Notes: generated from the letters alone by a model not told the origin. DNA of 64,000 bases from Sphaerulina vaccinii (GCA_022570795.1 JAKUDP010000001.1:1116001-1180000); one strand, 5' to 3'. Counted from the stretch's first letter, positions 21,361 to 31,308 are shown. Translations and numbers: made by a program.

Positions 21361-21640
21361 ACTCTTTGTACGAGACAAGCTCAAGTGAGAACGAGTGCTA
21401 CGAGACACTTGACTTCGTGATGTTTTCTGACTGCATATCAGACGCCAAGTGCGCCTTCCTAGCCAATGCATGTCTGGCAGCATGAGGAGCCGTGGCCGAT
21501 CGCTCGCCGCAATAGGCGACGATAAGAAGTGCCATAGAGGTCTCTAGATAGCAGTGCTCCACTCTTCAGCTTACACTTGGACACCTGATGCCGTAGAACT
21601 TCAGCGTTAGTCGAGCCTTGGTCGGAGACCAGAATCAACA
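21361..21640. promoter_or_regulatory. Bidirectional promoter, NCS1 permease / 2OG oxygenase
   Basis: Only 280 bp separate the divergent start codons at 21360 (minus) and 21641 (plus), so the two genes must share regulatory sequence. GATA-type cores occur, for example TATCAG at 21435-21440 and CGATAAG at 21529-21535, which would fit nitrogen control. That reading is inference from short motifs. Confidence 0.55.
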
Positions 21641-22856
21641 ATGTCCGCCACGATAGCACTTGAGCAGCCAACGTCGAGGACGATTCGCTTACACAACGGG
21701 CAGGTCTTCCAACCTACATCAAACGCGTCGGAAGCGCTTGATCAAATCCCCATCATCGACATAGCAGGCATATACAGCGATCGACTCCAAGACCGTCAGG
21801 CAGTGGCCGAGGAAATCAGAAAAGCGTCGCATGAGATCGGTTTCTTCTATATCATTAATCATGTCAGTAAGCAATGCCAATGCCTGTCACTATACTGACA
21901 CACGTACAGGGCATCGACCCCAAGTATGCAAGTACTGCCTTCGATCAGACGCGAGACTTCTTCAATTTACCTCTTGAACAAAAGATGGAAGTGTTCACCG
22001 GGAAGGTGCCAGGCGAGTATGTGGGCTATCATACCATGGAGCACTACAATCGCAACCAATGGAAGCATAGAGGTATGTGACACGCTTCCTCGCCATCACT
22101 ATCACTCAAGCAAACTAATGCTTTTCAGACCTGAGCGAAGCATTCAACTTTGCCTACGATGCCTCGCAGGATCCCGAAACCCTCGATCCCGATGAAGTTC
22201 CGATCAGCATCTGGCCTGCCAGCGTGCCTGAGTTCAAGACACACCTTTGTGCCTACCAAACACAGCTTCTACAGCTCTCGCGGCGTTTGACGCGAGTCTT
22301 CGCGCTGGCGCTGCACCTGCCAGAAGACCACTTTGATGAGTACACTAAGCGCCCAGAAGCCGGCATGCGAGTCCTCCACTATCCGGCACAGGAGCGTTCC
22401 AGAGATGACCAGCAAGGTATAGGTATGGAGTCTGACTGTCATGTGTTCTATAGCCATCACTGACTTGATCTCGTAGGCGCTCACACCGACGTAGAATGCT
22501 TCACAATAGTCACACAGGACGACAGTGGAGGCTTAGAAGTGCTTAGCAAGCAGGGCCGATGGATCAAAGCAACTCCAATTCCGAACTCATTTGTGGTAAA
22601 CATCGCAGACTGTTTCATGCGGCAGACCAATGATTACTTTGTGTCGACAGTGCACAGAGTCATAAACGAGAGCGGAAAAGAGAGATACTCTGCTCCGTTC
22701 TTCTTCGGCTTTGATAGGAAGCAGATTCTCACGGCGGTGCCGACTTGTGTTAGTCCAGAGAGCCCGATGAAGTACCCAGCCATGCAAGCAGGCGAGTACT
22801 ACGCTTGGAGGACGAATAAGCAGAAAAGTACTGGGTGGACAGCCGCAGTGGCATAG
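21641..22856 (+). CDS. Fe(II)/2-oxoglutarate dioxygenase, isopenicillin-N-synthase-like family
   Basis: Four exons, 21641-21862, 21910-22072, 22129-22422 and 22477-22856, give 352 residues. Intron 1 uses the less common donor GTCAGT. Domain order is that of the DIOX_N plus 2OG-FeII_Oxy proteins: IPIIDIAGIY, then EIGFFYIINHGIDPKYASTA (N-terminal helix/strand), then GIGAHTDVECFTIV with iron ligands H229 and D231, GGLEVLSKQGRW, NSFVVNIADC, H286 in STVHRVINESGKERYS (distal iron ligand, with the RYS of the 2-oxoglutarate-binding R-x-S) and PFFFGFD. These enzymes oxidise small molecules in the cytosol, often in secondary or catabolic metabolism. Its divergent pairing with an NCS1 nucleobase permease suggests a substrate imported by that permease (inference). 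It ends 53 bp before the stop of the convergent SPO7 gene. Confidence 0.9.
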
Positions 22857-22909
22857 TTGTCTAGTAGATCACAAGTAATATGCCGTTATATGCTTGCCTC
22901 TGTATATGA

Positions 22910-24448
22910 CTATTCATGCTCTTCTGGCTCCTGCTTGATCTCTTCTGCAAAGACTGGCTCCATCGTAGACTGCCTAGTGGAATAATGCCGCGCATTCAGA
23001 GGATCCACTCTTGCGTCAAAGCTATTGTCTCGTGACTCCAGGTCAGAACTGCCTGTGCTGATCGTGCTATCTCTCTTAGAAGAGCCTCTCGTGGTTGGCC
23101 TTGGAAGTGGTCTTCCTTGATGCTCTTGCAACAAGTCTCGACCTTGATCGTCGTACAACAGCGTCTCGGTCGCAGACAGCCGCGAAGGCTCGTTAAGCGA
23201 TGCCAGCTTCCGTGGTCGACGGACGCCAACGCTGCTGGCAGAACTGCCACGTCGTGTGCGGCCTTCCTTGGTAGCAGTCGAGGGCCGTGAGTCGCTATCA
23301 GGACCTGGAGTCGAGGCTCTGCTAGTATTCCGGCTTTGTGAGCCGCTCCTAGACTGTTGGCCTTGCAGAAGTGATCCCTTCCTCCTTCGTTCTCCTGGGA
23401 CTACCCGCGTCTTGAGCGCTTCGGATGGCATCTTCTCGCGCAGTGCCAGGCGTTCCAGTTCCTGCTGTCTTCTAGTCTTCCTTCGACTGAATGGATTCAT
23501 GGTAAAATTGCGCCAGCCTCGCCATCCCGTCCACCATAGCCATCCTCCTTCTCGTTTTGCCACTTCTCGCTTCCTCGCTCTCACGACTGACCGAAGCTGT
23601 GCTCGCCGTGTGTTCTCGCGTTCCCAGTACTCCTGTCGGAATGTGTCCCAATTTTCTCGGAAGTCTGGTGAGAACGGTTTCGGCAGTAGCAGTATTCGGA
23701 GTACATCACCAGCAGGTGCAATATCTTCTTCAAGTAGGCCATGCTTCGCTGCATGCACATTCCAATGCACAGTCTCTTTTGCACTTCCGTGTCCAGCCAC
23801 ACTTTCAATATCTCTTGGCACGATCTGGAAGTTGACTCGTTCTTCACGGAACCAGCCTGCAGGATCTAGAAGAGCCAGCCAAGATACGATCTCTTGGAGT
23901 AGACCTCCTCTCACGAGCACGACTTTCAGATTGAATCCTCGAAGTCCTCTATTCGTCGTACTCACAAACTTCCTGGGCCAGCGTACACCTCTCTCGTACA
24001 TTCCTGTTCCCCAGAAGAGAAGTAAAGTGACACAGCCGGAGCACCAGCCCATCTTCTCTCCAGTTTCCAGAACCCAGTAGACACTTCCACCAACTCCAGA
24101 GCCATCTTCTCGAGGACGAAAGAAGAGAAGGTAGGTGAACGTTAGAGTCCATGCCACCAGGCCGATGAATAGCAGTAAATGCAATCGGAGTCTCGTCCTC
24201 AAGCTGATATATTGCAATCTCAGACTTGATTCCATTATGAGGAGATTCAGATATATCTGAGGTGGACTGCTTGGGAGCGCATCGCGAGGGTCGTTGCTAT
24301 AACTCTGCTGTTGCGAGTCTGGAGGTATCGGGGCTGTTACGCTATTCCGCTTCGCTGGCGATGAAGCCCTGGCATTTGCGGCAAGCTGTTCTGCTGAGAC
24401 ATCTGGAGGCGGTGCACCTTTCACGATCCGGTCTATGGGGTCCGACAT
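22910..24448 (-). CDS. SPO7: Spo7-like regulatory subunit of the Nem1-Spo7 phosphatase
   Basis: Single exon, 512 residues. The region PSSPPQIYLNLLIMESSLRL (about 59-78), then QYISLRTRLRLHLLLFIGLV and AWTLTFTYLLFFRPRED, is the Spo7 family signature: two hydrophobic segments flanking a short Gly-rich loop (GSGVGGSVYWVLETGEKMGW, then CSGCVTLLLFWGTGMYERG). Spo7 anchors the Nem1 phosphatase in the nuclear envelope/ER, where the complex dephosphorylates the Pah1 lipin and so controls phospholipid versus triacylglycerol synthesis. After the core, RGLRGFNLKVVLVR and an ILLLPKPFSPDFRENWDTFR block follow. The C-terminal 200 residues are basic then Ser/Arg-rich and disordered. The fungal filamentous form is longer than yeast Spo7 (259 residues) through this tail. 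Confidence 0.9.
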   Translation of the reverse strand: MSDPIDRIVKGAPPPDVSAEQLAANARASSPAKRNSVTAPIPPDSQQQSYSNDPRDALPSSPPQIYLNLLIMESSLRLQYISLRTRLRLHLLLFIGLVAWTLTFTYLLFFRPREDGSGVGGSVYWVLETGEKMGWCSGCVTLLLFWGTGMYERGVRWPRKFVSTTNRGLRGFNLKVVLVRGGLLQEIVSWLALLDPAGWFREERVNFQIVPRDIESVAGHGSAKETVHWNVHAAKHGLLEEDIAPAGDVLRILLLPKPFSPDFRENWDTFRQEYWERENTRRAQLRSVVRARKREVAKREGGWLWWTGWRGWRNFTMNPFSRRKTRRQQELERLALREKMPSEALKTRVVPGERRRKGSLLQGQQSRSGSQSRNTSRASTPGPDSDSRPSTATKEGRTRRGSSASSVGVRRPRKLASLNEPSRLSATETLLYDDQGRDLLQEHQGRPLPRPTTRGSSKRDSTISTGSSDLESRDNSFDARVDPLNARHYSTRQSTMEPVFAEEIKQEPEEHE

Positions 24449-25040
24449 GTTAACATGTTCTCAGTATGCTCGAGGATGTTGTCGTTAAGTCCAGCTCCGG
24501 GGGTGGATTGACTTGACGAAATCCTGGTCACGAGGAGTTTGTTTCTTGACTGGCTGTGTGACCGATGCTTGCACAAGAATGATCGATACTGCTGACCTGA
24601 TATGTACTCCCGGCAAGATACTCTGTACGCGGCTGGTCGAGACTGGATAGGCTGACGTGTGGTTGATTTTGAAGTCGGTGAAGATATTCAGGCAGGACTC
24701 TAGAACGTGGTTGTGATGGCTGGGCAGCGCCTTCCTGTTTCGACGGAGGAACTGAAAGGCCGAGAGCTTAAATCCGCTCGACAACCTCGTCATAAGGTAT
24801 TCGCCTCTCTCAAAACAATACACTTGTGTTACTTCTACACTTCTTGGATATGCTACTGCCTGGACATACTCAATAACAGTCAAAGACCGTGGCCTCAGAA
24901 CTGCTTGGATAGAGCAGACAATTGTGGCTTTGGTCTCCCTTCGATCAGCGGGAGCATCTCTCCTTGCAGACATCCGCTCAACGACAATCCTTCGAGTCGC
25001 ACTTTCGCCACATACCCCAGCAGTCTCCCCGTATACGACC
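24449..25040. other. Divergent intergenic region (SPO7 / hydrolase)
   Basis: About 590 bp. An open minus-strand frame overlaps it and the next gene's 5' end, but runs antisense to real coding sequence. No separate gene. Confidence 0.4.
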
Positions 25041-26660
25041 ATGGCAACTGCATCTTCAGCCAACGACGACGATCATACGTCTTATCAGCCACCGACGGCA
25101 CCCACTGGCAATCTTCCAAAGCCAATACTAGCCAGGCAACGCGCAAAGCAGGAGGCAGAGATGTCCGGCTCTGCTCCTCCTCCAAAGGCCTCCTACTTTC
25201 CCTTAGGCTACAAGGAGGCCTACTCACAATGGTGGGCCTCTCTAACTCCAGCGGTGACAGAGCATAAAGTCATGTCTTTCATTCCGTACCTGCAAAGTCC
25301 GCCTACAGTCGCCTCGCCTACTGGAAGCGCGCCCACGAGCAAGAGCGGCAGCACGCTGAGTCTGGATAAGAAATCTGCTACGAGCGTGGATGACGCATCT
25401 ATGCAGCGCACAATGAGCGTACAGGATCCCTATGGCCCACGGCAATGGCAGAGCGAGATGGTGCAGCTCAAGGGCAAGAACCGGTATCTCAATGAGTTCA
25501 GCGTAGAGCGCATTGGTGAGGAGGTCGACAATAACTTAGTTATGCTCCATGGCTACGGAGCTGGTCTTGGGTTCTTCTACAAGAATTTCGAGGCACTATC
25601 AAGATTAGCAGGCTGGAAACTATATGCCTTAGACATGCTGGGAATGGGGCGATCAAGTCGACCACCTTTCAGCGTGAAAGCAAAGGACCGAGAGGGAAAG
25701 GCTAGAGAAGCAGAGTCGTGGTTCGTGGATGCTTTGGAAGAATGGCGAATAAAGAAGGGCATAGACAAGATGACCCTGCTAGGGCACAGCTTGGGCGGGT
25801 ATATGGCTGTGTGTTATGCACTGAAGTACCCCGGGCATCTGAACAAACTTATACTGGCCAGTCCTGTTGGCATACCCGAGGACCCGTATGCTGTAGACGA
25901 CAATGCATCGGAGCCCGAGAGTAGCACGATGCAAAGCGAGTTTACACAATCGCAAGGGCAAAGCACAGCACCTGCTAAGGCGCAAGCACAACCACCGAAG
26001 AGGAAGATGCCTTGGTGGCTCACGAGCTTGTGGGACGCGAACATTTCTCCATTCTCATTGGTACGATTATCTGGACCACTGGGACCACGCTTAGTGTCAG
26101 GCTGGACGAGTCGAAGATTCTCGCACCTGCCTGATGACGAAGCGCAAGCGCTTCATGACTATTCGTACTCTTTGTTCCGCCAACGAGGCTCAGGAGAGTA
26201 CGCTTTGGCACATGTACTGGCGCCAGGAGCTTTTGCTCGATCGCCTCTTATTCGCAGAATACAAGGCGTGGGACGACAATTCTTGGAACCGCATGCCTCT
26301 CCTTCACCTGATAATGCATCGTCCAAAGACGCCTCGTCGGCGAAGACGGGCGTAGATGCTACCGCAGCACGGGTTCGTGAGACTGGCGTTCCAGTTGTGT
26401 TAATGTATGGAGAGAATGACTGGATGGACGTCAAGGGCGGGCATGCGAGTGTGGAAAAGATGAATGCAGAGAAGCAGAAGGCACTACAGAACGCTTCCGA
26501 GCGAGAAAGAAAGCTGGAGAATGGTGACTATAAGGTCATCATCACCAGGAAGGCTGGTCATCACGTCTATCTCGATGGTCATGAGCAATTCAACAATGAC
26601 ATGCTGAACGAGATGAGAGATGTAGAGACGAGACAGAAGAGATTAGCAGGTGTGCAATGA
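25041..26660 (+). CDS. Alpha/beta hydrolase of the CGI-58/ABHD5 - Cld1 family
   Basis: Single exon, 539 residues, ATG in ACGACCATGG. The fold landmarks are VMLHGYGAGLGFFYKNFEAL (oxyanion region), LYALDMLGMGRSSRPPF, the nucleophile elbow LLGHSLGGYMAVCYALKYPG (Ser250), VPVVLMYGENDWMDVKGG (acid strand) and KAGHHVYLDGHEQFNND (catalytic His). The HHVYLD segment fits the HxxxxD motif that defines the CGI-58/ABHD4-5/Cld1 group, whose members are mitochondrial cardiolipin phospholipases or lysophosphatidate acyltransferases/lipase activators. About 150 N-terminal residues are Ser/Ala/Pro-rich and poorly conserved-looking. An insertion of about 60 low-complexity residues (rich in Ser, Gln, Ala, Lys) lies after ASPVGIPEDPYAV. 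An upstream in-frame extension starting at a non-ATG codon has basic leader character, but no ATG supports it. Confidence 0.87.
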   Translation: MATASSANDDDHTSYQPPTAPTGNLPKPILARQRAKQEAEMSGSAPPPKASYFPLGYKEAYSQWWASLTPAVTEHKVMSFIPYLQSPPTVASPTGSAPTSKSGSTLSLDKKSATSVDDASMQRTMSVQDPYGPRQWQSEMVQLKGKNRYLNEFSVERIGEEVDNNLVMLHGYGAGLGFFYKNFEALSRLAGWKLYALDMLGMGRSSRPPFSVKAKDREGKAREAESWFVDALEEWRIKKGIDKMTLLGHSLGGYMAVCYALKYPGHLNKLILASPVGIPEDPYAVDDNASEPESSTMQSEFTQSQGQSTAPAKAQAQPPKRKMPWWLTSLWDANISPFSLVRLSGPLGPRLVSGWTSRRFSHLPDDEAQALHDYSYSLFRQRGSGEYALAHVLAPGAFARSPLIRRIQGVGRQFLEPHASPSPDNASSKDASSAKTGVDATAARVRETGVPVVLMYGENDWMDVKGGHASVEKMNAEKQKALQNASERERKLENGDYKVIITRKAGHHVYLDGHEQFNNDMLNEMRDVETRQKRLAGVQ

Positions 26661-27020
26661 GAGCGAGTGAGGTGTAGGCATTTGATCTAGCGAGGTGTTT
26701 GGGAGGTTTGAGCGTTGCGCTCAGGAGCATACAGTAGAGCTGCTAGTATGCTAGAAGTGCGCAGCGTAGTATTTGCCAGAGAATCGAAAGGTCTCAACAC
26801 AAGCCATCACTCCAACTGCACAGGTGAGGAAGAGTGATGGATGGCCTGCCTCCGGACTCACTGCGAGAGACAGAGATTCATGCACACAAGTCGTGGCACT
26901 TCTGCAGTGGACTTCTACTTCTACTTCTGGCCACCACGTCGCGTCCTCCAAGACGCGTTTCTCGATTGTCAACTTTTGAGAACACTCGACGTCTCACAAC
27001 GGCCTGCGTCGCCTCACAAC
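26661..27020. other. Short intergenic region
   Basis: 360 bp. An in-frame ATG at 26841 would extend the next protein by 60 residues of unlikely composition, and this is not adopted. Confidence 0.4.
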
Positions 27021-28196
27021 ATGTCGTCGAGATCACCCGTGGATCCAGCAGTGACGACGACTTTCACAAAGTTAGCTGAACTGCGGCGAAAGAAAAACGA
27101 ACTTATCGCTGGCCTGCACAGTAACTACCCGGGCCTGCAAGAGCGCATATCTGGCGCGGAGATCATCCTCGACAAAATCTTCGAGGAGCTCTCTCATGAG
27201 TCCATCACAGTCACAGCCTTTGGACTACCAGCACCCACCAATCATCTAGCCCTGCCGGTAGTGCCCCTTGAGCTGGACCTGCCTACGGGCGTGACGAAGG
27301 AAGCCGTGGATGCCCTTATACTGCGGGAACTCGGCCCAAACGCCGTGGGGATACCATGCACAGCAGCTGAGAAGAAAGCCTTTGATGACCGCCTGGCAGA
27401 AACCCGTCGTCAGGTCAGGGCATTACCCGGAAAGCATCTAGCCGAGGCCGCACAGGGTGTGGAGAATCGGGAACCACAAGATCTTCCATTGAGTGCTATG
27501 GGATTACAGGTGTCCGCAAACCAGAAACGAGCCCTCGATGAGCTACTCATAGGAAATTCTCGCCTGAGCAAGAGAGCATTCCCGGCGGAGAAGCAGCAAG
27601 AACAAACAAAGAGACCCAAATTGGATGGAACGCCTGCTGATGTTCCCAATGTCGCACGAAGTAAGCAGGCGAAGCCTGCGCGAATCACCATTGCACCTCT
27701 TCGCAGACCTACCAAAAAAGAAGCCTGGTACAGTTACATGACAAGCACTGAAGCCGCCTAGGCGCAGGTCAAACCAGCTCGCAAGAGACAGTTGTCTCAT
27801 ATTGGCTACATCGATCAGACAGATGCCGGGATGCCTGCTTCACGGCCGTGCTACCATTGTTCTACAATGTCAAGACCGAATCGTATAAGTGGCAAAAATG
27901 AAAGCATGTGCTGCATGGTCTACAAGCCCGAGACAGTGAAGAACTATACACAGGTTCAAGCTTACAACACGAGAAGCTGTAGCAATTGCTGGGCGAGCTC
28001 GCTCGAATGCGAATTCGTCAGAGACGAGAAGTTGAAGAATTACATGTCAGAAGACCAGTTGGAGCGATATGCTAAGTATTCTGGAAAGCGTCTCGAGAAG
28101 CAAGCTGATGGATCTATGGAGTGGGTGAAGATACCAAGGGTCGTTCCTTCTGCGCAGAACTCAGGCATTGCGAGCGAGCAAAGCACGTCGGTGTAG
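27021..28196 (+). CDS. Unknown protein with N-terminal helical part and C-terminal cysteine cluster (model spans an in-frame stop)
   Basis: The frame starting at ATG 27021 runs 246 codons to TAG at 27759-27761, then continues in the same frame, without another stop, to 28196. The second part has a cysteine cluster: CYHC, then MCCMV, then SCSNCWASSLECEF, which is zinc-binding-like. My preferred model removes intron 27661-27777 (donor GTAAGC, CACTGAAG branch-like, acceptor CCAG). That gives exons 27021-27660 and 27778-28196, 352 residues joined in frame. Alternatively the TAG is a true stop, and the Cys-rich part is a separate gene or is reached by readthrough. The first part has a helix (LAELRRKKNELIAGLHSNYP) and a nuclear-localisation-like KRPK stretch. 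No family recognised. Confidence 0.5.
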
Positions 28197-28543
28197 CCAC
28201 CCATATCTGGTGCTACAACAGCGTCACAAGCTGCTGGACCTGTCTCTCATGCGATCTTGATGATCATGTAACGTTCGCCCTCGCGATGCTGAAGGGGCTC
28301 CTGACGGGTCGTATGAGAAGTTCCATACCGACCGAAGCCAGCTGAAGCTCCATAGCTCGCATGTGGCTGTGCATCAGCTGCGGCACAATGATCCTTCCGT
28401 AGGAGGATTCGATCGACACCAGGCAACCATGATATGCACTGAGGCACTTCAACTTCATCAATACGAAGCTTGTCGCATGAGAAAGACTCATTTTTGATAT
28501 TGACATTCCACTTAATTGAGTGATCTTGACTCCCACCCACAAC
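28197..28543. other. Short intergenic region
   Basis: About 350 bp between two plus-strand genes. Short antisense frames only; nothing supported. Confidence 0.4.
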
Positions 28544-29291
28544 ATGGGCGCTTCACAATCTCAGCAGATCTTCAACAAGATCTCACGCGTCCTGCCTCAG
28601 GTCCATGACTGGAAATGGGACGAGAATGGCAAATGGACTGATTTCAGGTCATTCAGAGGTGACGAAGATCGCACTCAGTTCATTCGTAAGTGCCTGAATG
28701 TCAGTAACCCCGTCAAGCCACGCTGACAGTTCCCTCTCTCTCATAGATTCGCTCATGACCGTGATGTCGAACAATGGCGCCATGTGGCTCGCGAACCACG
28801 ACTTCAAGCTGCTCGTGTCGCGGAAGCCGAATGAAGAGTTCCTCTCTACTCTCGTAGCGATCGATACCATGACCGGCAGGATAGATGCCAAGATCGAGCC
28901 TATAGATGGAGGCAAGAACCAATTCGAAGCATTCAAAGCATTCAAGAAGCATGTTGAATTGAGATTGGGCGAAGTGCTAGAGACCATTCCAGATGCAGCA
29001 GTAAGTGTAGTAGGCAGAAGGCATGCGCTATTAACAGTGTCTCGCTGAGCTCACATCCACTGGGGTGCTAAGCTCAAAGTCAGACACTCGATAAGACAGC
29101 CTGCGTTTTCAGAGATACTTGCTAATCCTTCTGCCTACTACTTCTAGGCAGGGCCTTCGACTGTAGCAGCATCTTCTGTTGCAAGTTCGAGTCGGAGGAC
29201 GTCTGTGACCTTGACGCCGCCTCCGGAGCAGCCACCCGCGTACGATGCGGACCAAGGTGTGATCATGGATGCTGGTGGCGGGAAGTTCTGA
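28544..29291 (+). CDS. Small protein with N-myristoylation-type N-terminus, function unknown
   Basis: Three exons, 28544-28685, 28747-29000 and 29148-29291, give 179 residues. The N-terminus MGASQSQQIFNK has Gly2 and Ser6, matching the N-myristoylation consensus, so the protein may sit on a membrane. The middle has a helix/strand alternation (FIHSLMTVMSNNGAMWLANH, LLVSRKPNEEFLSTLVAIDT, then FEAFKAFKKHVELRLGEVLE). The C-terminus is Ser/Pro-rich with TLTPPPEQPPAYDADQG, whose PPAY is a WW-domain-binding PPxY motif (as found in arrestin-type or Nedd4/Rsp5 ligase partners). The second intron is a full-length introner-like element. The family is not recognised. The gene is convergent with the aquaporin. 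Confidence 0.75.
29001..29147 (+). repeat. Introner-like element, copy 1 (intron 2 of the 28544-29291 gene)
   Basis: 147-nt intron. The structure is donor GTAAGT, then a 15-nt inverted repeat (29007-29021) whose exact reverse complement lies at 29127-29141, then the acceptor TTCTAG. The branch site GCTAAT sits immediately before the 3' repeat. An internal GAGCTC...AAGCTC pair could form a second stem. By hand alignment about 131 of 147 positions equal the aquaporin intron, and 15 of the 16 differences are transitions. Confidence 0.85.
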
Positions 29292-29757
29292 CTATCGGCC
29301 CTGAGGACGATGCTGAACTATGCTTAGCAGATTCCTCGCCAACCTATGTGGTAGGCATCGTGCCGAGTGTGTGGACAGGAGAGGATACCAGAGTTGGAAC
29401 CTGATCGAGGCGCTTCCGTATGTTGCCCAGCCACGTGTTTCCTCGAAGTCGTGGAGAGGAGGGTCGTGTATGTCTGTTGGTGGCCTGAGATAGTGGACCA
29501 GTCCGAGATACACGCCAAGATACTTGCATCATCCAATCGTACAGCTTATGGCCAGCTGCCAGGCGTGGAACGAGACGAGATGCAGCGCGGAGATGGCTGA
29601 AGTAGATGATCATGTTCTCATTACTGTGCTGTACATGCTTCTCGTCACGAATGTAGACGCTTAATATGAATAACGCTCGAACGCTGCCAGCATATGCTCC
29701 GCATCGCTCCCGTCGATAATGCCAAAACGCCTTTGTAGTCTGTCGATTTATCTGTTC
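29292..29757. other. Convergent intergenic region
   Basis: 466 bp between convergent stop codons of the small myristoyl-type gene and the aquaporin. No gene seen. Confidence 0.4.
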
Positions 29758-31308
29758 TCACGCGGCGTAACTGGCTCCTCGGTTAAGCCTTCTCACATTG
29801 CTGTCTGTAGGTACAGGTCCAGGAGCATATGAGGTATTACCTCTCTCCTCCGCTGCAAAGGTTTGAGTAGGGATCTGCATTGGTGGGCTGATGGAAGCGC
29901 GATTGAAGGACGCATTGCGCACGGGCTCCGGAGAGCTTACTGCTGGCCTGTTGAAACCGCTATTTGCAAAGTCTTGGTACGAGTGGGTCGTAGTAGCAGC
30001 TCCGGTAGCCATGGCGGAAGGTGTGAAAGGGACCGCGTGGTTGCCGTTCGTTGAGCCGCTCATGGCGCCGTTTGTGGTGCCTGCAGTGGCTGGGCGGGAG
30101 CCATCACTGTGAACGCGCTTGATTTCAATGTGCTCATCGCTGGCATCCTGGTCGGGATTGGCGGTCTCGTATTCGAGTGCCTTGATAAACTTGTAGAATC
30201 CTGCCGCGAGGAAAGAGCCCAGCATAGGACCCACCCAGTAGACTAGACTTATGTTAGCATTGGAACACGAGCAAAATTGACCTCAATACTCACTCCAGTG
30301 GTAGCCGTGGAAGTTACGGTTGACAAGTGCTGGTCCGAACGACCTAGCAGGGTTCAAGCTGCCGCCAGTGAAGTAGACACCAACCAGCTCAGCAATGAAC
30401 AGGGCAAGACCGATGCCGACAGGAGCAATGAACGTTGCTCTATGCTTCTCAGCTGCCAACATGAAGATGGCAAATACGAGTTCTGCGGTCAAGAACATCT
30501 CGATGAAGAGGCCTTGAACGACGGTAGTGCCTCCACCAAGCTCAGTCTGGACTGTCAAAGGGCCTGGAAACATGCAGGAAATGAGTGCTGCAGCCGTCAT
30601 GCCCCCGAGGATTTGGACGAAGAAGAGCAAGATTCCACGGAACCAGGGGACAGCACCGACGAGACACATGCCGACTGTGACTGCAGGGTTGAAGCTGATC
30701 GATCGTCAATCGTTGCCCCTCAAGTGTCTTGGATGGATTGTACTTACAGTCCACCAGAGATACGAAAGAAGACCCAAGCGTTCACAGCCAGTGAGAAGCC
30801 GAAGCATAGTGCGACTAAAAGTAGTAGGTAGAAGGGTTAGCAAGTATCTCTGAAAACGCAGGCTGTCTTATTAAGTGTCTGTCTTTAAGCTTAGTACCCT
30901 AGTGGATGTAGGCTCGGTAAGACACTGTCAATAGCGCATGCCTCCTGCCTACTACACTTACTGTACTGCAACTGCTGCGGGTTGCTACCAGCTTCCGTAA
31001 CAGTCAAACCAGCCGAAGATGGAATATTGTTTGCAACTTGAGTTCCGCCAAGAGCGAAGAACAAGAAGAGTACAGTGCCGACGTATTCACCGCACATGGC
31101 GATGAAATGGTTACGAACATTGTTTGGAAGTCGTCGAACGAAGGGGATACGCTGGGCGCTGTCATCTGCGTGAACTTCTTCACGTCGAGCGGGATCGGCG
31201 GCTTTGGTGAAAGGGAGTGCGAGCGTCGCTCCTTGCAATGGGTCCTGTTCGATGCATTAGCTTAGAACGAGAGTCGACAACAATTTCGACACTCACGTTG
31301 ATATTCAT
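29758..31308 (-). CDS. Aquaporin / major intrinsic protein channel
   Basis: Five exons: 31308-31297, 31244-30962, 30814-30748, 30694-30294 and 30242-29758 (415 residues). The first exon codes only MNIN. Six transmembrane segments and both NPA half-helices are present: GGLFNPAVTVG and GGSLNPARSFGPALVN. The protein is therefore a water or small-solute channel of the plasma or vacuolar membrane. The residue after the second NPA is Arg, as in orthodox aquaporins. The usual aquaglyceroporin Asp (NPARD) is absent, so glycerol transport is less likely. The N-terminus (about 60 residues) is hydrophilic. The C-terminal 110 residues are Ser/Thr/Asn-rich, disordered and end in GASYAA. Intron 2 (30961-30815) is an introner-like element. 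Confidence 0.93.
30815..30961 (-). repeat. Introner-like element, copy 2 (intron 2 of the aquaporin)
   Basis: 147-nt intron read on the minus strand, the same length as copy 1. It starts GTAAGTGTAGTAGGCAGGAGG and ends CCTTCTACCTACTACTTTTAG. The terminal inverted repeats pair with two mismatches. The identical central-3' block GCCTGCGTTTTCAGAGATAC (20 nt) and its flanks are shared with copy 1. Confidence 0.85.

Noticed and set aside
23256..24080. 274-codon plus-strand open frame
   Set aside because: Antisense to SPO7, which has clear family motifs.
24485..25063. 192-codon minus-strand open frame
   Set aside because: Overlaps the promoter and 5' end of the CGI-58-like gene; no recognisable motifs.
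29001..30961. Repeat-induced point mutation as the cause of the differences between the two introner copies
   Set aside because: Nearly all differences are transitions, but they go in both directions between the copies, so a one-way C-to-T signature is not shown without an ancestral consensus.
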